From contig DATKMK010000103.1 in the NCBI GenBank assembly GCA_035541895.1, positions 33,232 to 97,231 of the forward strand: a stretch of 64,000 bases of DNA, given 5' to 3'. This DNA comes from DATKMK01 sp035541895. Its GTDB lineage: Bacteria; Desulfobacterota; Binatia; HRBIN30; JACQVA1. Made by a program: the position numbers and the translations under genes. Numbering within the stretch: the stretch's first letter is position 1; every line of letters begins with the position of its first letter. The notes beneath the pieces were generated by a model. It worked only from the letters and a program-made list of their open reading frames with translations. It did not search any database and was not told where the DNA came from. Shown piece by piece: positions 17,701 to 24,941 of this stretch.

Positions 17701-19065
17701 CTGCCCGCGCCGGTGGCCACCGCGTGCGATGTGGTTCCGCCCGGCTGCACTCCGTCGCCGGCGACGCCGACGCCAAAGCCCACGTCACACGGACCGATTC
17801 CGCCGACAGCGACCCCGACCCCCCCACCGCTGTGCACGCCGGTGATCTGTGCCGACGGGACGGTTCCGAGTTGTTCCGGTGACTGCGTGAACCGGTGCAA
17901 CGACACCTGCGCAACGCCCACACCCACGCCGCTGCAACCATGCTGCCCATTCGGCGCGCTGTGCATCCCCGAATTGCCGCCGTGCCCAACGACGTGCTGT
18001 CCGCGCAATGCCTCGTGCACCGGCACGGTGCCGCCGTGCGTGCCGTGCGGCGGTATCACCGGCGCATCGTGTCCCACCGGCTACCGATGCGAAGATGATC
18101 CGACCGACCAGTGCGCACCGCCGACCGGCGCCGATTGCCCGGGCATTTGCGTCCCAATTCCCTCCGGCGAATGCAAAAGCGATAGCGACTGCGTCTCCAT
18201 CGGCGCCCCCTGCGCGCTGTGTGCGGACGGCACGGTCGCATGCCCGGTTTCGAAGTGCGTGGACGGCGGCTGCCGCGTGATCTTCAACCAATGTGCTGCG
18301 TCGACGCCGTCACCCACGCCGACTCCGGCGGAGCCGCTCGGCGCCTGCTTCCGCGGCCAAATGTGTGCGATGGCGGGAGCGTTCTTCACCACGTCGCAGA
18401 GCCAATGCTGCACGCTCTCTCAGTTAGTCGCGAACCCGATCGGCTTGTCGTGGTGTCCGCCCGCCCAACTCGACCCATCGACCGGGGGGTGTTTTGCGTG
18501 CAGCGACCCCTGCAAAGGCGTACCGACGCCGACGCCGAGTCCGACCGAGCCGCCATTCTGCACGCCGCCGCCGTGCGGCTCGAACGAGGTCTACTATTGT
18601 CCGGGCATCTGTCCGCTCGGCTGCGGTACCACCTGCGCCACACCGACGCCAATTCCTTCAGGTGCGGCCATCCTGGTCGAGCCATCATCGCAATCGATCA
18701 GTTGTGCCGGCAGCTTCACGATTCGTGTCACCAGCACTGGCTCGGCGCCGCTGACCATCACCAATCTCCAACTCGACAACGGCTACAGCCAAGGCGAATA
18801 CGGCACCGGATTTTCGTGGGACATCAGCCAAATCAATCTCCCCGCGACGTTGCCGGTTGGTACGACGCTGGCCATATCGGTGAAATATGAGGAGCGCGGC
18901 TTTCCATACTCGCGATTGCAACTGCTCATCGACAGCAACGCCGTCAACACGCCGCACCTGTTCCTTGCGTACCATGGCCTACCGTGTCTCTCGCCGACGC
19001 CGACCCCGGCCGACTACCGATCGCCGACTCCGACACCGACCGCTGCGCCGATCGGAATTCGCTGA
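14800..19065 (+). CDS. Giant lipoprotein with four BIG2-type Ig repeats, CARDB and Cys-rich stalks
   Basis: The 1421-residue protein starts at the ATG at 14800 (SD GAAGGA 9 bases upstream). Order: lipoprotein signal with lipobox SAVCLTGCGGG; a short Thr-rich spacer; a carboxypeptidase-regulatory-like unit (DGRFEIAGLSPGRH); and a Cys-rich block ending near residue 310 with repeated CPSCENC/CPSCDDC. Four bacterial Ig-like (BIG2) repeats follow (about 316-730), with the recurring WSSSDASIATVD type core. A CARDB-like domain begins PDLIPSGVSV (about 872-967). A long stalk alternates Thr/Pro runs with EGF-like cysteine clusters, and a C-terminal ASH/Hydin-like domain (about 1290-1397) precedes a last PT tail. 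It looks like a surface adhesin or filament tethered by lipid. The binding target is unknown. Confidence 0.8.
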   Translation: MTRSRPSYWIVSATLSAVCLTGCGGGSDNAPPSATHTHTVAAATHTATVTSTPTLVNTPASTPTTDRSGTVAGILVLHRSVAANAGDALAAAPAETLGVDQASFDRTLSSANWVVVAADKQGVTSADGRFEIAGLSPGRHALQVNKTLDGNLAAFLVPFTVGNDGAAQIIAEVSLGQVKSISNYINQDVPEREIVAANSARVVIRGGRTIVELGDGTRTLTDSNGDGRLEAPCAQQLWACSATTSCGSDRVCRCTAACPSCENCGQPNVCVPAKTDSVYQCGAAGTCSRPGDRCFCVSSCPSCDDCVASVCAPACEPIDIQSIQIAGPNQLIVGQQAYLTAAAQLSDGSTVDVTQLVDWSSSDASIATVDSWGLLSALTVGSTNITATLGTVTSPALPLIVAPRPPLRHIYLQNTSCIFPLGAPAAGDSSTGVVIAPQTPTDILPVPSCTQVVLTGGTIQFRALGEFDNAYYQDITDEVQWQGTTPSVGTVDQGVFTGVQAGSTKLSAMLDGVTSDATEVRVVLEPTIVSISIYADNAAVPVAIADPTVASPVCLDCGYTLTVLKGDTLRYHATAQYDIGAWKDVTDAVTWQSSAPTVAAIDAHGVMTAVQAGDAGITASLGDVTSDTVGVHVVNEASLQSLYISQDGGDRVVAKGDQRYFRATGFYDVAGLSRDVTMEATWHSGDDTIGGFDAPGVLTGRTAGTVKVWAELNGVSSNLLSLEVFETSELSYCDPTHINRGVWSDNFNRVVLESDCATYAQPGVATLRYTVTETQPHGGVFDPCLDLYVYQGSQRVRAIREEGCGEPFLPSDAPGASDEAVKYQLRAFWDLKDDTGAPVAPGVYRIYGRFYLYYDPVVSIDVTVLGSGGTPPKLPDLIPSGVSVGSCNLTDCVPWQAMNVCVANRGAAAAGDFLVSVPPRSPIKFAGLAAGAEQCVAVPFMSSGVVGVDVNNSVIESDEGNNKLQFNLPAPVATACDVVPPGCTPSPATPTPKPTSHGPIPPTATPTPPPLCTPVICADGTVPSCSGDCVNRCNDTCATPTPTPLQPCCPFGALCIPELPPCPTTCCPRNASCTGTVPPCVPCGGITGASCPTGYRCEDDPTDQCAPPTGADCPGICVPIPSGECKSDSDCVSIGAPCALCADGTVACPVSKCVDGGCRVIFNQCAASTPSPTPTPAEPLGACFRGQMCAMAGAFFTTSQSQCCTLSQLVANPIGLSWCPPAQLDPSTGGCFACSDPCKGVPTPTPSPTEPPFCTPPPCGSNEVYYCPGICPLGCGTTCATPTPIPSGAAILVEPSSQSISCAGSFTIRVTSTGSAPLTITNLQLDNGYSQGEYGTGFSWDISQINLPATLPVGTTLAISVKYEERGFPYSRLQLLIDSNAVNTPHLFLAYHGLPCLSPTPTPADYRSPTPTPTAAPIGIR

Positions 19066-19088
19066 ATCACCCGATGGGAGTCCAGCCT

Positions 19089-19113
19089 CGGCGGGCGCGG
19101 AGTCCCGCCGCCA
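19089..19113. repeat. Dispersed hairpin repeat, copy 2 (convergent gene junction)
   Basis: This is the second copy of the element at 2710-2734: 7-bp arms CGGCGGG/CCCGCCG, 8-base loop, then GCCA. It lies 24 bases after the giant lipoprotein stop and before the convergent methyltransferase stop. Confidence 0.5.
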
Positions 19114-19186
19114 CCGAGGACTGCGGAGGGTCTGACCCACGATCACAATCTCTGGTGGGTACAGGACTCCACGCCGGTACTCACGG

Positions 19187-20242
19187 TCACGGCCGCGCTT
19201 CGAGCACGAGATTGAACGGCGTCGACGTCGCGCGCCGGAAGCGGGTGAAGCCGCCGGCGGTTACGACTTCGCGCAACCGCGCCTCGCCCGCCTGCGCGCC
19301 GAGTCCCAGACCAACTTCCTGCGCTTTCGACCCCGGCGTGCAGATGAACGTCGACGCGGAGTAGAACACGCGGCCGACCGGATTGAGGTTATCCTCGACC
19401 CGATCCTCGGCGAACGGCTCGACGATCATCCAGCTCCCGTCCGCTTCGAGCGCTTGATAGACGTGCGCCGCCGCGCCGCTCGGATCGCCCATGTCGTGCA
19501 ACGCGTCGAAGACCGTGACGAGGTCGTAATGGCCAGGAAAGTTCTTTGCCGTTGCGACTTCGAAGCGCACGCGATCGGTGACGCCAGCCTCCGCAGCGCG
19601 CTCGCGCGCCGCATCGATCGACTTCGGGTGGTAGTCGAAGCCGACGAACGTCGACCGCGGGAACGCCTGCGCCATGATGATCGTCGACGCGCCGTGGCCG
19701 CAACCGACGTCGGCCACACGAATGCCGCGCTTCAGCTTGACCTCGACGCCGTCGAGCGCCGGAATCCACGCGCTGATCAGATTGGCTTGATAACCGGCTC
19801 GGAAGAACCGCTCGGTGCCGTGAAACAGGTCGGGCGAATGCTCGTGCCAGCCGACGCCGTGGCCGCCGCGGAATGCGTCGGCGATTTTCGCTTCGTCCTT
19901 GAACATCGACAGAATGATGTGGAACGCTCCCAGCATATGCGCCGGGCTCTTGTCGTCGGCCAGGGCGAAGGCCTGCTCCTCGGTCAGTGCGAACTTGGCG
20001 GTGGCGGCGTCGTAGTTGACGTAGCCGCTGGCGGCCTGCGCGCACAGCCACTCGCGCACGTAACGCTCGGACGTTCCGGTGCGCGCCGCCAACTCGGCGG
20101 GCGTCACCGGACCCGCTGAGCCCATTGCCTTATAAAGGCCGAGCTTGTCGCCCAAGACGACGAGTGCGGCACTCATCGCCGCGCCCATATCGCCCACGAC
20201 TCGCCCGACGAACGCGTCGAGCTTCGCCTGATCGACCGCCAT
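19187..20242 (-). CDS. Class I SAM-dependent methyltransferase with N-terminal winged-helix domain
   Basis: The 351-residue protein has an N-terminal dimerisation/winged-helix part (TPAELAARTGTSERYVREWL, about residues 46-66) of the type seen in Rv2258c-like and O-methyltransferase-2 proteins. The Rossmann methyltransferase domain follows, with SAM motif VADVGCGHGAS (about residue 175), the acidic FVGFDYHPKSID and the post-II FDALHDMGDP. The SAM-binding residues look intact. It is divergent from eutB and has no operon partner here. The substrate is unknown. Many relatives are annotated as transcriptional regulators because of the HTH, but the domain pair is that of small-molecule methyltransferases. 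Confidence 0.8.
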   Translation of the reverse strand: MAVDQAKLDAFVGRVVGDMGAAMSAALVVLGDKLGLYKAMGSAGPVTPAELAARTGTSERYVREWLCAQAASGYVNYDAATAKFALTEEQAFALADDKSPAHMLGAFHIILSMFKDEAKIADAFRGGHGVGWHEHSPDLFHGTERFFRAGYQANLISAWIPALDGVEVKLKRGIRVADVGCGHGASTIIMAQAFPRSTFVGFDYHPKSIDAARERAAEAGVTDRVRFEVATAKNFPGHYDLVTVFDALHDMGDPSGAAAHVYQALEADGSWMIVEPFAEDRVEDNLNPVGRVFYSASTFICTPGSKAQEVGLGLGAQAGEARLREVVTAGGFTRFRRATSTPFNLVLEARP

Positions 20243-20365
20243 GGCTGCCTCCCTACAAACTCCGAACAGTGATCTGCCGTCGATTAGAAACGCGGCCCGT
20301 CGTGGTTGTCAAGCGCATCGACATACGGTCCGACGTGTTGGACATTGGACCGGGGACGTTGGACT

Positions 20366-21718
20366 ATGGCGCCGATGTTACTGAGTGCCGACGGGTACTC
20401 CTTCGCCACCCTCGCTGAAGTGATGGCGAAGGCGAACGAAGAGAAATCCGGCGATCGCCTCGCGGGTATCGCCGCGGCCGACGCAAAGGAACGAGTCGCC
20501 GCGAAGACGGTGTTGGCCGACGTGCCGCTGCGCGCATTCGTCGACGAGCCGTTGCTCGCGCCCGAAGTCGATGAACTGAGTCGCGCCTTCATCGACGAAC
20601 TGGATTCCGCAGTGTATCGGGCCGTCTCCGATTGGACCGTCGGCGAGTTGCGCGAGCATCTGTTGGCCGACGCCAGCGACTCGTTGACGGCGCTGCGCCC
20701 CGGATTGCTGCCCGAAATGGCGGCGGCAGTGGCCAAGCTGATGTCGAACTTGGATCTTATGCTGGCGGCCAAGCAATTGCCGGTCGTCGTCACCGGGCGC
20801 AGCACGCTCGGACAAGTCGGGCGACTTGCCACGCGCATTCAACCGAATCATCCGCGCGATGGGATCGACGGCGTGCTGGCCAGCACGCTCGAAGGGTTGA
20901 GCTACGGCTGCGGCGACGCGGTGCTCGGGATCAATCCAGTCGACGACCGCATCGAGGTCGTGCGCCGTCTCGCCGACGCGCTGCAGTCGACGCGCGAGCG
21001 CCTCGAGGTCCCGACGCAGGTGTCGGTGTTGGCGCACGTGACGACGCAGATGCATGCGATCGAACACGGCGCACCGCTCGACGTGCTGTTCCAGTCGGTC
21101 GGCGGCACCCAAGCCGCCAATCGCGCCTTCGGCATCGACCTCGCGCTGCTCGACGAGGCCGACGCGCTCATCCGCGATCACGATCGACTGCAGAGTCCGA
21201 CGCGCTGGTACTTCGAGACCGGTCAAGGTTCGGAGTTATCGAGTGCGGCGCACGGCGGGCTCGATCAGGTCACGCTCGAAGCGCGCTGCTACGGTGTGGC
21301 GCGCCGCTATCGACCGCTGCTGGTCAACACCGTCGTCGGGTTCATCGGGCCGGAGTATCTCTACGACGCGCGCCAGGTCCTACGCGCCGGGCTCGAAGAT
21401 CACTTCATGGGCAAGTTGCTCGGCGTGCCGATGGGTGTCGACGTGTGTTACACCAACCACATGGCGGCGGATCAGAACGATCTGGAGAATCTCGCGGTCC
21501 TGCTCGCCGCGGCGGGCTGCAATTACGTCATGGCCGTGCCCATGGGCGACGATTGCATGCTGAGCTACCAAACCTCATCGTTCCACGATGCCGGCGCGCT
21601 GCGCGAGCTGCTCGGCTTGCGTCCTGCGCCCGAGTTCGAAGCCTGGTTGGAGCGTCACGGCTTGATGGAGCACGGCCGACTGACGGCGCGCGCCGGCGAC
21701 GCGCGGGTGTTCGCATGA
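20366..21718 (+). CDS. eutB: Ethanolamine ammonia-lyase large subunit
   Basis: The 450-residue protein is the catalytic alpha subunit of adenosylcobalamin-dependent ethanolamine ammonia-lyase, converting ethanolamine to acetaldehyde and ammonia. Family blocks run the full length: KANEEKSGDRLAGIAAA, GLSYGCGDAVLGINPV, VLAHVTTQ, YFETGQGSELS, VGFIGPEYLYDARQV, GDDCMLSYQTSSFHD and a typical C-terminus. The ATG at 20366 matches the family start. An upstream in-frame TTG at 20306 would add only repeat-derived residues from a TTGGAC-rich stretch. It overlaps eutC by ATGA. No EutA reactivase, transporter or microcompartment gene is nearby, so use of ethanolamine as nitrogen source is the simpler inference. 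Confidence 0.95.
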   Translation: MAPMLLSADGYSFATLAEVMAKANEEKSGDRLAGIAAADAKERVAAKTVLADVPLRAFVDEPLLAPEVDELSRAFIDELDSAVYRAVSDWTVGELREHLLADASDSLTALRPGLLPEMAAAVAKLMSNLDLMLAAKQLPVVVTGRSTLGQVGRLATRIQPNHPRDGIDGVLASTLEGLSYGCGDAVLGINPVDDRIEVVRRLADALQSTRERLEVPTQVSVLAHVTTQMHAIEHGAPLDVLFQSVGGTQAANRAFGIDLALLDEADALIRDHDRLQSPTRWYFETGQGSELSSAAHGGLDQVTLEARCYGVARRYRPLLVNTVVGFIGPEYLYDARQVLRAGLEDHFMGKLLGVPMGVDVCYTNHMAADQNDLENLAVLLAAAGCNYVMAVPMGDDCMLSYQTSSFHDAGALRELLGLRPAPEFEAWLERHGLMEHGRLTARAGDARVFA

Positions 21719-22416
21719 TCGATTTCGATCGCGCCCGCCGCACGACTCCCGCGCGGCTGGACGTCGGGCGCGCCGGCGCGCGTCCGCACACTTCGACGTG
21801 GTTGGCGTTTCAGCGCGATCACGCCGCGGCGCGCGATGCGGTGTGGAGCGAATGGAGCGAGGCATTCATCGATCGACTGCAGCAGCTCGGATGTTTGGTC
21901 GTGACATCGGCGGCGGCGGACAGGGTCAGGTACATCAATCAGCCGCCACTCGGCCGGCAGTTGGCGGGTGGCGAGGTCGACCGGATTCGCGCGCGCGCGT
22001 CGACACCCGTCGACATCCAAGTGGTTCTCTCCGATGGTTTGTCGGCGCACGCCGCCGAGATTCATTTTGAGCGACTGTACCCAACGCTTTGCCGGCATCT
22101 TGGTCAGCTTGGAACGCTCAGCCTCCCGGTCGCGGTTCGCAACGGCCGCGTCGCCGTTGCCGACGTGATTGGCGCGGCGGTCGGCGCCAAGCTGGTGGTG
22201 CACCTGATCGGCGAGCGTCCGGGATTAGGTACCGCCGATAGTCTCGGCTGCTATCTGACCTTCCGACCCGGCCCGACCACGACTGACGCCGACCGCAAAT
22301 GCGTGTCGAACATTCGGCCGCTGGGTCTCAACCCCGATGAAGCCGGCGCCACCATCGCCGGCATCAGCCAACGCATCTTGGAGAAGGGTTCGTCAGCCAC
22401 CGATCTCGCACTGTAG
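21715..22416 (+). CDS. eutC: Ethanolamine ammonia-lyase small subunit
   Basis: The 233-residue beta subunit pairs with EutB to hold adenosylcobalamin. Typical features are the N-terminal RTPARLDVGRAG-like block (here TTPARLDVGRAGARP), LDHA-region equivalent WLAFQRDHAAARDAVW, VVLSDGLSAHA, LIGERPGLGTADSLG, and the final CVSNIRPLGL. Its ATG overlaps the eutB stop (ATGA), ensuring stoichiometric synthesis. Length is normal for the soluble form without a long membrane-targeting N-terminal extension, which fits the absence of microcompartment genes. Confidence 0.95.
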   Translation: MIDFDRARRTTPARLDVGRAGARPHTSTWLAFQRDHAAARDAVWSEWSEAFIDRLQQLGCLVVTSAAADRVRYINQPPLGRQLAGGEVDRIRARASTPVDIQVVLSDGLSAHAAEIHFERLYPTLCRHLGQLGTLSLPVAVRNGRVAVADVIGAAVGAKLVVHLIGERPGLGTADSLGCYLTFRPGPTTTDADRKCVSNIRPLGLNPDEAGATIAGISQRILEKGSSATDLAL

Positions 22417-22425
22417 AGGAATGCG

Positions 22426-23055
22426 ATGACGTTACCCGCCACCCCCCGCGCCGCCGCCGTGCGGCATTTGCGGCGTGCCGATGCACGGCTCGCGCGAGTT
22501 ATCCAACAGGTCGGAGCGTGTCGACTCGAAATCCGCGACGGCAACGTGTACCGCTCGCTGTTCCGCGCGGTGCTCTACCAGCAACTCGCGGGCAACGCGG
22601 CGGCCGCGATCGAGCGGCGGGTGAAGGCGTTGTTCGACGGGCGGGTGCCGCCGCCGGCGCGATTCCTCACCGCGTCCGATCGGTCGTTGCGCGCTGCCGG
22701 CCTGTCGCGGCAGAAGCGCTCCTACCTGCGCGATCTGGCCGAGCACTTCGCCAGCGGAAAAATCTCCGCGCGGCGTTTGCCGCATCTGTCCGATGACGAG
22801 GTCATCGAGGCGGTGACGGCGGTCAAAGGCATCGGCGAGTGGACCGCGCACATGCTGTTGCTGTTCGGCCTCGGCCGCCCCGACGTGTTGCCCGTCGGCG
22901 ACTACGGCGTCCGCAAAGCCGCGCAGCTCCTCTTCGACCTCGCCGACCTCCCCAACCGCGACACGCTGGAAGAGCTGGCGCAACCGTGGCGTCCATATCG
23001 CTCAGTCGCGTCGTGGTATCTCTGGCGCAGTCTCGATACCAAGGTGCTGGAGTAG
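22426..23055 (+). CDS. DNA-3-methyladenine glycosylase II (AlkA-type HhH-GPD)
   Basis: The 209-residue base-excision repair glycosylase removes alkylated purines. It has the HhH-GPD fold: RAVLYQQLAGNAAAAI (helix near residue 45), the hairpin VKGIGEWTAHMLLLF (about 125-140) and the catalytic aspartate in DVLPVGDYGVRKA (about residue 150). The N-terminal TBP-like domain of E. coli AlkA is missing, as in many short bacterial and archaeal family members. It starts 9 bases after eutC and may be co-transcribed by read-through rather than by function. Confidence 0.85.
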   Translation: MTLPATPRAAAVRHLRRADARLARVIQQVGACRLEIRDGNVYRSLFRAVLYQQLAGNAAAAIERRVKALFDGRVPPPARFLTASDRSLRAAGLSRQKRSYLRDLAEHFASGKISARRLPHLSDDEVIEAVTAVKGIGEWTAHMLLLFGLGRPDVLPVGDYGVRKAAQLLFDLADLPNRDTLEELAQPWRPYRSVASWYLWRSLDTKVLE

Positions 23056-23358
23056 AGACATTGCGTGCTCGGAATCCGGCTCGATTTGGGCCCTTCCGCA
23101 GACTCGTTAGCTAGGCTGCGAGGCGGCATGCTAAGGGTTGCTCGGGAGGTCGACCCTTGGAGTCGTAGTGCTGCGCGCAAAATCTAACCGCTTGTCGGAT
23201 CTTCTCCCTTTGACTCCAGATCTTCGCAGGGGCCCTTCGAGCCTCAAGCGGGTGATGTTCGGGAGGTGGCTGGCTAGCGAGTACGTCGAACCCGACGCGC
23301 AAAGGACGCGCAGGGCTCGCGCGTACAACGCTTAGACGGCGCCAAGGAGACGACCCTG
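23056..23358. other. 303-base gap without a convincing gene
   Basis: Base composition is less GC-biased than around it. Open frames of 63-65 codons exist on both strands (for example 23138-23335 plus), but none has a plausible SD, codon bias or recognised motif. It could be a decayed gene, an untranslated RNA or an attachment-type spacer; no RNA family was recognised. Confidence 0.4.
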
Positions 23359-23763
23359 GTGGCGAGGATCGTACTCACCGTACTTGGCATTGCCCACCTG
23401 CTTGTCGCCATCTGGCACGGGGACGCCCACACGGGACTCGCGGTCGCGCTTTCGCCGGCGCAGAACTGGTTCGTCTACACAGTCATCGTGTTCGCGCCGC
23501 TCGTCGCCGTGGGGCTGTTGTGGACGCGACACGTCCGATTCGCCCTCTGGCTGTTCGTGACCGCGATGGGCGGATCGCTCCTCTTCGGAACCTACTATCA
23601 CTACGTCTTCGTCTCGCCGGACAATATCCATCATCTGCCGCCTGGAACTCCCGCGGCGCATGCACGCTTCACGCTCAGCGCGGCGATCCTGGCAGTCAGC
23701 GAGCTGGTTTCAGCGCTCTGCGGAGCATTCGTCCTCGGCTGGGATCACGCCCGTCGTGCCTGA
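23359..23763 (+). CDS. Small membrane protein, four predicted helices
   Basis: The 134-residue protein begins at a GTG preceded by AAGGAG about 9 bases upstream. Four hydrophobic segments are visible: about 4-20, 37-54, 62-82 and 105-128. Charged or polar linkers include HGDAHTG and a short soluble loop FVSPDNIHHLPPGTPAAHAR with four histidines, which might bind metal. No family was recognised with confidence. It stands alone between an unexplained spacer and a convergent gene. Confidence 0.6.
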   Translation: MARIVLTVLGIAHLLVAIWHGDAHTGLAVALSPAQNWFVYTVIVFAPLVAVGLLWTRHVRFALWLFVTAMGGSLLFGTYYHYVFVSPDNIHHLPPGTPAAHARFTLSAAILAVSELVSALCGAFVLGWDHARRA

Positions 23764-23836
23764 CCTCTCGGCGCGCCGGACGGAAGACGGCGCAGGCTGA
23801 GGCGCTGCGGCTACAAAAGGATCGACGAGCTTCGCG

Positions 23837-24781
23837 CTAGCCGTCCTCGCGTCGCGACTCAAAGTACTGCTGCAGGTAGGCGCGGACTTCCGGGCGTTCC
23901 GTGCGCCAGCGCCAGCAGTCGGAGGTGTCACGGACGAGGTCGCGGAACGGGTCGAACTCGAACGGCGCGAAGTGCACCAGGCGCAAGCGGTGCTTCCGAT
24001 TCTCCAGATCGCCGTGCCAGAGGTGATAGACGCGGCCGTCGACGTGCCCGATCGCGGCGCGAACATCGTCGAAGAACGGCTTCGCCCACGCCAGGTAGTG
24101 CGCCATTTGACGCGCATTCAGTTCGAGACTCTCCACCAGTTCAAACCGTCCAAGCGCGGCGAGCACCATGGCTTTGTCGGCGCTGCCGAGGATGCACGCG
24201 TCGTACAGGCCGTGGCGCTCCACGAGATCGCGGCGTGCGGCCCACGCCATCCCGAGCGCGCGGCCGCGCTTGAGGCGATGACCCTGATGCGGCCGAAACA
24301 GCTCGTCTACCGTTGCGCCCAGGTTCAATCGATACGCCAGCGACTCGCCGCCACCGAGCACTTCGGTCGGCCCATCGCCATTGCGGAATTGCGCTCCAGG
24401 TCCGAGATCGCTGAACGCGGTGAAGGCTTGAACCATCGGAAAGCGGTCAAGGGCTGCACTCGCCAAGTGTCCCCAGTCGTGGCGCTCGAACACCACATCG
24501 CAATCCGGCCAGGCGATCTTGCGGCAGGTTGCCGGCACCGACTGCAACGCAATGTTGAGCAAGCGCTCCTTCTGCCACAGGAGGTCGTCACCGACGAGCT
24601 GAATGAGAATGTCGGCGTCGCCCGGTCGTAGCTGCAAACGGTCGGGACTGCGCGCAAGCTCGACGGTCACGAGCGGAACGCGCAAGTGTTCGCGGAAGAT
24701 CCGGTAGTTGGCCAGCCGCCGCGCGAATCCGATCGGATTGAAGTAGCTGGTGATCGCCCACAACTCGTCGCGCCCTTCCAT
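23837..24781 (-). CDS. Putative GT-A-like glycosyltransferase family protein
   Basis: From the ATG at 24781 the product has about 314 residues. It begins ELWAITSYFNPIGFARRLAN and contains WQKERLLNIAL followed by AWPDCDVVFERHDW, where DCD resembles the DxD metal/nucleotide-sugar motif of GT-A enzymes. VYHLWHGDLENRKH near the C-terminus is another conserved-looking block (in galactosyltransferase-like proteins a His/Trp/Gly cluster closes the active site). The open frame extends upstream to a GTG at 24874, but that would overlap a dyad likely to control the divergent porin operon, and the conserved start is at MEGRDELW. The function as glycosyltransferase is inference; the donor and acceptor are unknown. 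Confidence 0.6.
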   Translation of the reverse strand: MEGRDELWAITSYFNPIGFARRLANYRIFREHLRVPLVTVELARSPDRLQLRPGDADILIQLVGDDLLWQKERLLNIALQSVPATCRKIAWPDCDVVFERHDWGHLASAALDRFPMVQAFTAFSDLGPGAQFRNGDGPTEVLGGGESLAYRLNLGATVDELFRPHQGHRLKRGRALGMAWAARRDLVERHGLYDACILGSADKAMVLAALGRFELVESLELNARQMAHYLAWAKPFFDDVRAAIGHVDGRVYHLWHGDLENRKHRLRLVHFAPFEFDPFRDLVRDTSDCWRWRTERPEVRAYLQQYFESRREDG

Positions 24782-24865
24782 CGCCGAAACACCCGTCCAC
24801 GAAACGTTGGGTTGCGTCAAGCGCAGACGCCTGACCAACCACGGCGCCGCGCCCTCTCTCGCCTT

Positions 24866-24879
24866 GTGATCCACATCAT
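24866..24879. promoter_or_regulatory. FNR/DNR-type box upstream of the porin-NXR-like operon
   Basis: GTGAT-CCAC-ATCAT carries the perfect TGAT-N4-ATCA core of Crp/Fnr sites, matching 8 of 10 positions of the FNR consensus. It is centred about 41-45 bases before a predicted start near 24914-24918 (TAACTA or TACGAT as -10), the usual position for class II activation. The same core occurs by the Crp/Fnr gene at 38902. Confidence 0.55.
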
Positions 24880-24941
24880 ACAGACCCGGCGCGTGGGGCG
24901 TTAACTACGATCGCGGACGCTTCGGTTGGAAGGGGCCCGTG

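Noticed and set aside
20336..20366. Short TTGGAC-type near-repeats before eutB
   Set aside because: Only three imperfect units; they are not a mobile element and appear to affect only the choice of the eutB start.
24864..24879. Crp-cAMP type site TGTGA-N6-TCATA
   Set aside because: It overlaps the TGAT-N4-ATCA box, which has a better symmetry and recurs by the Crp/Fnr gene; the cAMP-type reading is a weaker match.
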